A stretch of 64,000 bases of DNA from Sva-07 sp964592115 (GTDB lineage: Bacteria > Actinomycetota > Acidimicrobiia > Acidimicrobiales > Ilumatobacteraceae), in NCBI GenBank assembly GCA_964592115.1, contig CAZQCP010000001.1:1-64000 (forward strand), read 5' to 3'. Position 1 is the first letter of the stretch, and every line of letters begins with the position of its first letter. Shown here piece after piece: positions 25,101 to 32,319 of the stretch. Below the pieces are notes generated by a model. That model saw only the letters and a list, made by a program, of their open reading frames with translations, was not told where the DNA came from and ran no database searches. Made by a program: the position numbers and the translations under genes.

Positions 25101-26564
25101 GCGGCGATCGGGGATCGTCGCCTGCCCGGATCGGTCGCCGCCCGCGGGCAGAGTGCCTTCGACGGCGACCTCACGACCGCGTGGCAGACACCGTTCGGCG
25201 ATCAGACCGGGGCCACACTGACGCTCCCCGCCGAACTGAGCTCGCGGTCGGTGCCCGAGCTGACGATCAGCTGGCTCGACGACGGGCAGCACTCGCCACC
25301 CACCGCCGTGGCGCTGCAGCGGGCAGACGGGTCGACCGAGACGATCGAGCTGGCGACGGTCGAGAGCGAGACCGTCGAGGGCGTTGCCACGGCGAGCGTC
25401 ACACCGACGTCACCCGATCCGATCGTCGCCATCGGCATCGCCTCGATCGCGCCGGTCACCTCGCCGGAATACTTCTCCGGCGTCGAGCAGGTGCTACCGG
25501 TCGGGATCGCCGAGATCGTCATCGGCCAGCTCACGGGCAGCGAGATCGACGACGACTCCAGGGAGGACGGCGCGGGGACGCTCGACACCGGATGCCGTGG
25601 GGATCTCGCGACGATCGACGGGGAGCCGCTCCCGGTGCGCATCGTCGGCGAACGCACGGATGCGATCGCCCGCGGCGAGCTCGTCGTCGAGGCCTGCGAC
25701 ACGATCGAGTTGGCGGCGGGTGCGCACCGCCTCGACGTCGTCGCCGGTTCCGAGACCGGGATCGATCTCGACCGGATCGTGCTCGACTCCCCCGGCTCCG
25801 ACAGCTCCGGCGGCTCCGGCGGACGGCCGGCGGGCATCGGCGTCACAGCCCGCGGTGATGGGCCGACACGGATCGACGTCACGATGGACGCCACGGGTGC
25901 GCCGACCTGGCTCATCTTGCGCCAGAGCTGGAACCCCGGCTGGACGGCGACGCTCGATGGCGTCGATCTCGGCGAACCGGTCCTCGTCGACGGCTACGCG
26001 AACGGCTGGATCGTGCCTGCATCGTCGGCGACACGCACGATCACGCTGGAGTGGACGCCGCAGGGCACGGTCACGATCGCCCTGTGGATGTCGCTCGTCG
26101 CGGCGATCGCCGTGTCTGCGCTCGCCCTCGTCAGCCGGCGCCGTGAGATCGCCCTCGCTGATGGCGACGGGCACGGCCGCCACCTGCTCGGCACCGGCGC
26201 TCTCGCTGTCGTCGTCGGTGCCGCGCTCGTGGTCGTCGCCGGTCCCCTCGTGGCAGCCGGAAGCATGCTGACCGCGTTCGTCGCCCGTCGGCGACCGTCA
26301 CTCGCGGTGGCGGTCGTTCTCGCCAGCGGGACGATCGTCGCCGGCAGCATCGTCGCCCTCGAGTGGCGCCGCGACCTGCCTGCCGATCCGCAGTGGCCGA
26401 GCCAGTTCGGCTGGACAGCGCCGCTCGTGTGGCTGGTGGTCGGCACCGTGGTGTGCAGCGGCCTGCTCGCCGCCAGCGAGCGCCGACGCCCGGCTGTAGT
26501 GTCTCGTCCTCGTGCGCACTCTGATCGTCGTGCCGACTCACAACGAGGAGGCGAACATCGCTGA
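22185..26564 (+). CDS. aftD: AftD-like alpha-(1->3)-arabinofuranosyltransferase, paralogue 2
   Basis: A 1459-aa tandem paralogue with the same architecture: SADTKSYLTLDPDRLLARA near residue 43, VPHQNIGYLFPLGPYYWLM, RSTPRAAPLVVLALAFGLG, discoidin-like modules (AIDGDPATAWRAG, FDGDLTTAWQTPFGDQTG), a WNPGWTATLDGVDLG terminal module and C-terminal helices. It overlaps paralogue 1 by 4 bp (ATGA). Divergence is substantial, so the duplication is old and the two probably add arabinose to different sites or acceptors (inference). A Thr-rich linker (TSTTTTVEVLQPTTG) separates modules. The 3' end overlaps the next gene by 53 bp in another frame. Confidence 0.85.
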   Translation: MSERRALTGWTGWTARHPDGAVAIMFALAASLPMFWTSPGQVSADTKSYLTLDPDRLLARATTMWDPLTGAGTVPHQNIGYLFPLGPYYWLMERLAVPDWITQRLIWATLVFAAALGAYRLARWLGWSLAGAVVVGVGYGFSPYLLSYLARLSVILGPWAAMPWLILLAARAARTRSWRPAAVFALVVLLVGSVNATALVLAGLGPVLWLVADVAAGRVRWRAALAAAMRIGVLSAAVSLWWIVALRVQGSFGIPILRYTETYQTVAGASTPAEIVRGLGYWFFYGGDRLDPWVGPSLPYVDAPLVIALGLAIAGISLLGLLTAFSGRAAALVLLLVGLAVSVGAAPLGDSSLYGSVFEWWATNSTAGMALRSTPRAAPLVVLALAFGLGAASEWARRRLADRPSGQRRSFAAPAIAIALVIVQVGPWFSGAVLTSSLLRDETLPDHQLALAAWLNETVDDPDDPGGRVYEMPAADFAYYRWGGTVDPVLPGIIDRPYLARELVPQGGMATIDLLDAMERRIPEGWFEPEGLRAFAELFAVETLTLRNDLEHERLRLARPGQLWTDVSGALGTADHAGELVVDTPVIPILDEVTLAHPDAAEEFPVVAAFEIGSGDAVRAVAAASPMIVSGSGDGLVDLAGTGLLETDRPVLYAATLDDLASRHLLPSGVLGTSPWWVLTDTNRKEARHWSGVSSNRGALEPDGEIRLDDDPADSRLDVFPDIVDQQTRAVHLADVAAVRASYYGNRIAFTPEDAPWFAIDGDPATAWRAGVFDAAEGLVWEVDLAAPVAPTSTTTTVEVLQPTTGVTTRYITSIDITLDGPDGTTTVRADLDERSRAEPGQSITLPGVTFDSLRIEVRRDNLGPLANYGAHPGVGLAEVRIPGVVDDRVTDVPGLGDFPALDPGDVTDDRLTYVLTRQRIDPATSNRTAPEPAMSRRIDVSGDRTFELRGEARLAADAPEATLAAVLGDDGAAIGDRRLPGSVAARGQSAFDGDLTTAWQTPFGDQTGATLTLPAELSSRSVPELTISWLDDGQHSPPTAVALQRADGSTETIELATVESETVEGVATASVTPTSPDPIVAIGIASIAPVTSPEYFSGVEQVLPVGIAEIVIGQLTGSEIDDDSREDGAGTLDTGCRGDLATIDGEPLPVRIVGERTDAIARGELVVEACDTIELAAGAHRLDVVAGSETGIDLDRIVLDSPGSDSSGGSGGRPAGIGVTARGDGPTRIDVTMDATGAPTWLILRQSWNPGWTATLDGVDLGEPVLVDGYANGWIVPASSATRTITLEWTPQGTVTIALWMSLVAAIAVSALALVSRRREIALADGDGHGRHLLGTGALAVVVGAALVVVAGPLVAAGSMLTAFVARRRPSLAVAVVLASGTIVAGSIVALEWRRDLPADPQWPSQFGWTAPLVWLVVGTVVCSGLLAASERRRPAVVSRPRAHSDRRADSQRGGEHR

Positions 26565-27255
26565 GATCCTGGAGCGACTGCGCGCTGTCGCTCCCGATGC
26601 CGACGTGATGGTCGTCGACGATGCGTCGACCGACGACACTCGTCACATCGTCAAGGAACGGATGGCGACCGACGAGCACCTCCGGATCGAGGAGCGAGCC
26701 GACAAGCGCGGCCTCGGCGATGCGTACCTCCACGCCTTCCGGATCGGGCTCGACGAGGGTTACGAGCTGTTGGTCGAGATCGACGCCGACATGTCGCACG
26801 ATCCCGAGGTCCTGCCGACGATGCTCGGGATCGCCGAGCGCGGGATCGCACTCGTCATCGGCAGCAGATATGTGCCCGGGGGTGCAGTGGTCGGGTGGCC
26901 ACGGCGACGTACGTGGCTGTCGCGCTGGGGGAACCGCTACGCGGCGATCATGCTCGGCCTCGCCGTCAACGACGCCACCGCCGGGTATCGGGTCTACCGA
27001 GCCGACACGCTGCGTCGCATCGGCCTCGATGGGGTCCAAGCGGGCGGCTATGGCTTCCAGGTCGAGATGACGTATCGCGTCGTGCGCGCCGGACTCGGCG
27101 TGGTCGAGGTTCCGATCACGTTCCGTGACCGTGTCGCCGGCACCTCGAAGATGCACCGGGGGATCATCACCGAGGCGTTCTCGCTCGTCACCTACTGGGG
27201 TCTCTACGACCTGGTGACGCTCCGCCGCCGCCGCCGCGCCTACCGGGACGACTGA
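26512..27255 (+). CDS. Polyprenol-phosphate mannose synthase (GT2, Ppm1/DPM1 catalytic domain)
   Basis: 247 aa. VVPTHNEEANI at the N-terminus, VVDDASTDDT, the metal site EIDADMSHDPEVLP and IGSRYVPGG are characteristic of dolichol/polyprenol-phosphate-mannose synthases. It makes polyprenyl-phosphate-mannose from GDP-mannose at the inner membrane face. It has only the soluble catalytic domain, unlike two-domain Ppm1 versions. The GTG start at 26512 is forced because the essential N-terminal strand begins at residue 3, so the 53-bp overlap with the upstream gene is real. The 3' end overlaps the convergent GT4 gene by 68 bp. Confidence 0.9.
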   Translation: MRTLIVVPTHNEEANIAEILERLRAVAPDADVMVVDDASTDDTRHIVKERMATDEHLRIEERADKRGLGDAYLHAFRIGLDEGYELLVEIDADMSHDPEVLPTMLGIAERGIALVIGSRYVPGGAVVGWPRRRTWLSRWGNRYAAIMLGLAVNDATAGYRVYRADTLRRIGLDGVQAGGYGFQVEMTYRVVRAGLGVVEVPITFRDRVAGTSKMHRGIITEAFSLVTYWGLYDLVTLRRRRRAYRDD

Positions 27256-28417
27256 CGATCGCGTCGGCGAGCACGTCGAGGTGGCGGCCGGCGACCGAGG
27301 TCCACGAGAGCTCTGCGGCGTGTTCGATCGCCGCCGCGCCGAAGCGTTCTCTCGTCGGCGCGTCCTGGAGCAGTGCCGCGGTCGCCGTCCCGAGCCGGTC
27401 GAGTGGGACCAACCGCCCCGTCACGTCGGGCACTGCGGCACCGCGGTGGCCGGCGATGTCGGTCGCCACGCACGGCGTGCCGCACGCACCACCTTCGGTC
27501 AGCGACATCCCCCAACCCTCGGCGTAGGACGCACTCACGACGAGCCACGCCCGGCGGTAGGCGTCGACGAGCTCCTCGTCGCTCACCCGTCCGCGCATTG
27601 TCACCCAGTCCGCCGCGTCGTGCGCCGCGATCCACGCCTCGATCACCCGGCGATCCGGGCCGTCACTCACGAGCTCCACGGTCAGATCGGGGACCTCGCG
27701 ACGGGCGATGGCCAGGGCGTCGAGTGCGGCCGACTGGCGCTTCACCGGTGCCAATCGACCGACGACCACCACCAGCGGTGTTGTCGAACGTCGCGCCGGG
27801 TCCGGAGTGAACCGCTCGTGGACACCGGGCGGGATGACGCTCATTCGGGACCGGGGGATGCCGATCCCGACGATCTCGTCCGCCGACGACTCGGACAGCG
27901 TGGCGAACCGTGAACGCCGGTACACGAGCGGGGCGAGGCGGGTCTCCACGAGGCGGCCGGCATGGTTGAGCGGCACCGGCAGCGCGTCGTCCCACATCTC
28001 GCGGTGCACGTGGTGCATCCACACGACCCGGCAGTGTGGGGCCCACAGTGGACCGAGCCAGGGCACGCCGTTCCAGATCTCGATCGTCGCGGTGCCCGGC
28101 GGGCGTCGACGGACCGCCTGCCGGGCGATCACCCGGGCGAACACGTCGAAGCGGCCACCGCGTTGTTCGACCGAGTAGCCGTTGCGGGTGAACTGGCGGG
28201 GCGAATCGAACGTCGACGTGCGATGGTGGACGGCAAGCCCAGCGGCGGCCCATCGGGAGAAGATCTCGTCGGCGTGCACCTCCGAACCGCCCGCTTCGGG
28301 ATCGTCGAGGTCGCGCCATGCGTAGCTCTCGATGCGCGTGATCCCGAGCGAGCGGACTCGGGCGACCGCGCTCGCCAGTCGCTCGCTGTCGCCGCGCGGC
28401 CCGCCGGCGTCGTTCAT
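27188..28417 (-). CDS. GT4-family glycosyltransferase
   Basis: 409 aa with a GT-B fold. The C-terminal nucleotide-sugar site is clear: VVVGRLAPVKRQSAALDAL, VSDGPDR, and the E-x7-E motif in SYAEGWGMSLTEGGACGTP followed by CVATDIAGHRG. The N-terminal half has acceptor-domain features (GGSEVHADEIFSRWA, RVVWMHHVHREMW). Likely sugar and acceptor are unknown; context suggests glycan or glycolipid assembly. The ATG start overlaps the dprE2 stop by 4 bp. The Gly/Arg-rich tail (PGRRGGGGGASPGRRDPSR) is encoded antisense to the end of the mannose synthase gene. Confidence 0.85.
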   Translation of the reverse strand: MNDAGGPRGDSERLASAVARVRSLGITRIESYAWRDLDDPEAGGSEVHADEIFSRWAAAGLAVHHRTSTFDSPRQFTRNGYSVEQRGGRFDVFARVIARQAVRRRPPGTATIEIWNGVPWLGPLWAPHCRVVWMHHVHREMWDDALPVPLNHAGRLVETRLAPLVYRRSRFATLSESSADEIVGIGIPRSRMSVIPPGVHERFTPDPARRSTTPLVVVVGRLAPVKRQSAALDALAIARREVPDLTVELVSDGPDRRVIEAWIAAHDAADWVTMRGRVSDEELVDAYRRAWLVVSASYAEGWGMSLTEGGACGTPCVATDIAGHRGAAVPDVTGRLVPLDRLGTATAALLQDAPTRERFGAAAIEHAAELSWTSVAGRHLDVLADAIVSRPGRRGGGGGASPGRRDPSR

Positions 28418-29178
28418 GAACCGTCGAGCTTGCGCCACACGAAGCCGGGGGCGTAGCGCAGCAACCCGAACATGTAGCGCAAGATCCCCGGAACCCACAC
28501 GACCGAACGCTTCCGGGCGATGCCCTCCGCGACTGCCTCGGCGACGTCATCGGCGTCACACGACAACGGTGCCTCCTGCATCCCCGTCGTCATCTTCGTG
28601 CGCACGAAACCTGGACGCACCACGAGCACTCGGGCGCCTGACCCGTGCAGTGCGTGGCCGAGACCGGTCGCAAACGCATCCTGACCGGCCTTCGTCGAGC
28701 CGTACACGAAGTTCGATGCTCGTGTGCGCACGCCGGCGACGCTGGAGAGTACGACGAGTACGCCGTGGCCCTGGCGACGCAACCGGTCGGCGACGACGAG
28801 GCCTGAGCTGACCGCTCCGGTGTAGTTGACCGTGGCGAGGTCGGCCGCGGCGACCGGGTCGGCAGCCGCGTCGACACCGAGTTGACCGAACGCCTGGATC
28901 ACCACGTCGAGGTCGCCTGCCGCAGTGACGGCGGCGTCGATGGTCGCGGCGTGTGTCGAGTTGTCGGCAGCGTCGAATGCGACGACGGACACCTCGGCCG
29001 TGTCCGCGAGGCCGAGCGCCTGGCGAACGTGATCGGTGTCGAGGTCGCCGGGTCGTCGCACCGCCAGCACGACGTGGCGCAGGACCGGTGAGGCGAGGCG
29101 GCGAACGATGGCCTGGCCGATCTCGCTCGACCCGCCGAGCACCAGGATCGTTTGTGGTTGGGCGACGGCGTTGTTCAT
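28414..29178 (-). CDS. dprE2: Decaprenylphosphoryl-2-keto-erythro-pentose reductase (DprE2-like SDR)
   Basis: 254 aa. The NAD(P) fold VLGGSSEIGQAIVRRL, in which GSSEIG is typical of DprE2, is followed by IQAFGQLG, catalytic Ser in VVLSSVAGVR and YGSTKAGQDAF (Tyr-x3-Lys), then RPGFVRTKMTTGM. The C-terminus (LRYMFGLLRYAPGFVWRKLDG) is membrane-facing, as in mycobacterial DprE2. It performs the NADH-dependent second half of epimerisation of decaprenylphosphoryl-ribose to -arabinose. It lies in the same run as DprE1; a methyltransferase gene separates them, whereas in mycobacteria they are adjacent. Confidence 0.9.
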   Translation of the reverse strand: MNNAVAQPQTILVLGGSSEIGQAIVRRLASPVLRHVVLAVRRPGDLDTDHVRQALGLADTAEVSVVAFDAADNSTHAATIDAAVTAAGDLDVVIQAFGQLGVDAAADPVAAADLATVNYTGAVSSGLVVADRLRRQGHGVLVVLSSVAGVRTRASNFVYGSTKAGQDAFATGLGHALHGSGARVLVVRPGFVRTKMTTGMQEAPLSCDADDVAEAVAEGIARKRSVVWVPGILRYMFGLLRYAPGFVWRKLDGS

Positions 29179-29942
29179 CAGTAGGGCCACTCGGGGACGG
29201 TGCGGCCGGTCTTTTCCAACACGGTGCGCCCACCAGCGCTCAAGAACACCTTCAAGCCGACGTTCTTGACGAACCACGGGAGTTGCGCCGCCTGCCGCAG
29301 GGCGTTGCGCGAACGCGGCTTCAGCCCCGTGCCGAGGTCGGCGCGGTAGATCGTCATCGACCGCGAACGACCGACGTAGCGGAACCGCCCGCCGAACATC
29401 AGCGACCGCCCGATCGCCGCCGTGACACCGATCGAGGAGAACGAGTCGTGGATCAACAGCGTGCCGCCGGGGCGGACTTTGGCCCCCCACGACGAGATGT
29501 CGGCGAGCGCCGGTGCGTAGCGATGGGCGCCGTCGATGTAGAGCACGTCGATCGGTGCATCGACGTCGCCGAGCGCGTCGTTCGAGAACTTGCGGACGTG
29601 GCGGACCCGGTCTGCGACACCGGCATCGGCGAGGTTGCGGTTGAACACGGCGTGGTCGTCGTCGGCCTCGGCCTCGAAGCCCTCGATCTCTTGGGGGCCG
29701 CGGTCGTTGCCGGCATGGGGATCGATGGCGACGACCGACACGCCGGCGGGCGCGGCGCTGGCGAGCACGATCGTCGAGCGGCCCCGGAAGCTGCCGATCT
29801 CGACGATCGTGCCGTCGGGCGGGCAGCTGCGGGCGGCGTCGTACAGCGTGCGTGCCTGGCCGTCGGTCATCCACCCTTCGACACCGTCGACACGGGCCGA
29901 AACGGTGGCGAAGTCGGGAGCTGGAGATGCGGTGGGAGACAT
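29178..29942 (-). CDS. Class I SAM-dependent methyltransferase
   Basis: 254 aa. SAM-binding motif I reads TIVEIGSFRGRSTIVLA, acidic motif II VVAIDPHAG, and the later VLYIDGAHRYAPALADI with GGTLLIHDSF resembles the Methyltransf_24 group. This group methylates oxygen of sugars or small molecules. It is wedged between dprE1 (52-bp gap) and dprE2 (1-bp overlap), so its target may be a wall polysaccharide or polyprenyl sugar; arabinan and mannan O-methylation exists in some actinobacteria (inference). The C-terminal 60 residues are basic and have no recognised function. Confidence 0.82.
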   Translation of the reverse strand: MSPTASPAPDFATVSARVDGVEGWMTDGQARTLYDAARSCPPDGTIVEIGSFRGRSTIVLASAAPAGVSVVAIDPHAGNDRGPQEIEGFEAEADDDHAVFNRNLADAGVADRVRHVRKFSNDALGDVDAPIDVLYIDGAHRYAPALADISSWGAKVRPGGTLLIHDSFSSIGVTAAIGRSLMFGGRFRYVGRSRSMTIYRADLGTGLKPRSRNALRQAAQLPWFVKNVGLKVFLSAGGRTVLEKTGRTVPEWPY

Positions 29943-29994
29943 GAGCGCGCTCGACGATACCCGCCGGTGCCGGGCGACCGGTGATGGGGAGCGG

Positions 29995-31380
29995 TCAGGC
30001 GAGGCCGAGGCGCCGCGCCTGATCGCTGACGAATCGACCGTCGGGGTCGACGGCGCGTCGCACCCGCAACCATTCGTCGAGCCGCGGGTACCCGGCACGG
30101 AAGGTTTCCGGTGTCGTCGTGGCGTCCTTGGCGAGATAGAGCCGTCCACCGGCGCCGAGCACGAGCTCGTCGAGCTGCATGACGAGGCTGCGGACCTCCG
30201 GCGGCGCGGCTGGCAGATCGATCGTCAGCGTCCAACCCGGGCGCGGGAAGCTGAGCATCGCCGCGCTCTGCGCACCCATGCGCTTGAGCACGTTGACGAA
30301 GCTCGCGTACCGCGACTCGACCACGATCTCGACGATGCGTCGCAGCGTGTCGACCTGGTCGAACGGCACGACGAACTGGTATTGCAAGAACCCGCCGTTC
30401 CCGTACACCCGGTTCCAGTGGCCGACCATGTCGAGCGGGTGGAAGAAGCCGGTGATCGTTTCGATCCCCCGGTGCTCGCGCGGTGCCTTGCGGTACCAGA
30501 GCTCGTTGAACGCCCGCACGGCGAGCCGGTTGATCACGTTCGGCACACCGGGCGGCACCGCGGCGAGCGCCGGCGGGCTGAACGCCAGCGGATCGTCGGC
30601 GGCCTTGGGCTGGTGTTCGGCGAGGTCGGCGAGGTCGGCGTGGTCACCTTGGGTCAGAACCGCCCGTCCGAAGCCGGCGCCGGTGGCGAGCAGGTCGACC
30701 CACGCGACGGAGTAGCGGTACTCGGCGTCGCTCGCCGCCATCCGTTCGAGCAGCGCGTCGAGGTTCGGCAGGCGTTCGGTGTCGACGAGACAGCGGCTGG
30801 TCTCGACTGCCAGCAGCTGCACCGTGGCTTCGAGGATGATCCCCGTGAGCCCCATCCCGCCGATCGTCGCCCACCACAGGTCGGGATCGGTCGTCGCGGT
30901 GATCGTGCGACGCTCGCCGTCGGCGAGCAGGATCGTCAGGTCGACGACGTGATCGCCGAACGAGCCGTCGCGGTGGTGGTTCTTGCCGTGGATGTCGCTG
31001 GCGACCGCGCCGCCGACCGTGACGAACCGTGTCCCCGGTGTGACCGGCACGAAGAAGCCCCGCGGCACGATGTGGCGCATCAGTTCATCGAGGCTGACGC
31101 CGGCACCGACACGCACCTGCCCGGTCGCCGTGTCGAGGTGGATCGGTCCCGGCGCGAGACGCACGACCGTGCCACCCGCGTTCTGCGCCGGGTCACCGTA
31201 TGCCCGGCCGAGGCCCCGGGCGATCAGACCGCGGTCGCCGGTGTCGAGCCCGCCCGGTCCCTCCGCGACACCCTCCGTTGCCAACGCCGCAACGAGCTCC
31301 GCGGCATCGATGTCGACCACGCGGGCGCGCGTCGCCGAGGTCCTCCCCCATCCCGACAGCAGCTCGTCCTTGCTCCTCAT
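29995..31380 (-). CDS. dprE1: Decaprenylphosphoryl-beta-D-ribose 2'-oxidase (DprE1-like)
   Basis: 461 aa, the same length class as mycobacterial DprE1. The FAD domain has RGLGRAYGDPAQNAGG, VGAGVSLDELM, VPVTPGTRFVTVGGAVASDI and HGKNHHRDGSFGDHV (vanillyl-alcohol-oxidase fold). The C-terminal part has NVLKRMGAQSAAMLSFPRPG, GGRLYLAKDATTTPETF with the catalytic Lys at 418, and PRLDEWLRVRRAVDPDGRF. It oxidises the 2'-OH of decaprenylphosphoryl-ribose. The residue aligned with the benzothiazinone-reactive Cys387 of M. tuberculosis is Thr386. The start overlaps the stop of the upstream UbiA gene by 4 bp. Confidence 0.93.
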   Translation of the reverse strand: MRSKDELLSGWGRTSATRARVVDIDAAELVAALATEGVAEGPGGLDTGDRGLIARGLGRAYGDPAQNAGGTVVRLAPGPIHLDTATGQVRVGAGVSLDELMRHIVPRGFFVPVTPGTRFVTVGGAVASDIHGKNHHRDGSFGDHVVDLTILLADGERRTITATTDPDLWWATIGGMGLTGIILEATVQLLAVETSRCLVDTERLPNLDALLERMAASDAEYRYSVAWVDLLATGAGFGRAVLTQGDHADLADLAEHQPKAADDPLAFSPPALAAVPPGVPNVINRLAVRAFNELWYRKAPREHRGIETITGFFHPLDMVGHWNRVYGNGGFLQYQFVVPFDQVDTLRRIVEIVVESRYASFVNVLKRMGAQSAAMLSFPRPGWTLTIDLPAAPPEVRSLVMQLDELVLGAGGRLYLAKDATTTPETFRAGYPRLDEWLRVRRAVDPDGRFVSDQARRLGLA

Positions 31381-32291
31381 GCCGTGTACACGGCGAGTCC
31401 GTACACCACGAGCCACGCCACTCCGAGCACGAGCAACAACCGGTCGCTCGTGAAGACCTCCTCCGGCGCCGACCCGCGACCTTGTTCGAGCACCAACAGG
31501 TAGCGCATCACAGCCATCAGCATCGGCACGATCGACAGCTCGTACAGCGGCCAGTCGCTCGTCGACACCAGCGCCGTCTCGAACGCCCAGATGCAGTAGC
31601 TGATCAGCACGCCGCCGACGCTCACCGACAGCATGATCCGCAGGTAGCCGACCGGGTAGTCCTCGAGCGTGGCCCTCGTGCCGGCCGTGTCGCCCACCTC
31701 GTTGAGCTCCGCGTAACGCTTGCCGACGACGATGAACAGCGAGCCGAACATGATGCACAAGATGAACCACCGCGACATCGGCACGTCGACGGCGACAGCG
31801 CCGGCCGCGGCGCGCAACACGAATCCAGCGGCGACCGTGACCACGTCGACGACGGGTTCGTGTTTCAGCCACAGCGTGTAGGCGATGGTGATGACGATGT
31901 AGGTGGCGACGACCGCGACGGTCTCCCAGCGGCCTGTGGCGGCGGCCAACCCGAGTGCGACGATGGGCAACACGACGCCCGCTGCCCGGGCGGCACCGAT
32001 CGACAACTGGCCGGCCGCGATCGGGCGGTACCGCTTGGTCGGATGATTGCGGTCGGCCTCGACATCGAGCAGGTCGTTCCAGAAGTAGATGCCGCTCGCC
32101 GCGCAACAGAATGCGGCGAACGCGAGCAACGTGGCGCCGAGTGCGTCCCACTCGTCGAGGACGCCTGCCGCGCCGGGGGCGGCGAACACGAGCACGTTCT
32201 TGAGCCATTGCTTGGGCCGTGCCGTGCGCACGAGGCCATGCAGGGTCCCCGCGCCGTCACCGGGCGGAGGGGTCGTTCGCTCGTGGTTCAT
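31377..32291 (-). CDS. ubiA: Decaprenyl-phosphate phosphoribosyltransferase (UbiA family, DPPR synthase)
   Basis: A 304-aa membrane prenyltransferase-fold enzyme. It starts with TARPKQWLKNVLVFAAP, characteristic of the Rv3806c group, then the first Asp motif NDLLDVEADRNHPTKRYRP and about nine helices; the second Asp-rich loop is around KHEPVVDVVTVAAGFVLRA. It transfers phosphoribose from PRPP to decaprenyl phosphate, the committed step to DPA. The product would go to the phosphatase and DprE1/DprE2, all adjacent. It overlaps dprE1 by 4 bp. Confidence 0.92.
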   Translation of the reverse strand: MNHERTTPPPGDGAGTLHGLVRTARPKQWLKNVLVFAAPGAAGVLDEWDALGATLLAFAAFCCAASGIYFWNDLLDVEADRNHPTKRYRPIAAGQLSIGAARAAGVVLPIVALGLAAATGRWETVAVVATYIVITIAYTLWLKHEPVVDVVTVAAGFVLRAAAGAVAVDVPMSRWFILCIMFGSLFIVVGKRYAELNEVGDTAGTRATLEDYPVGYLRIMLSVSVGGVLISYCIWAFETALVSTSDWPLYELSIVPMLMAVMRYLLVLEQGRGSAPEEVFTSDRLLLVLGVAWLVVYGLAVYTA

Positions 32292-32319
32292 CGCGCCGCA
32301 GACCGTACCCGGGGCGCGG

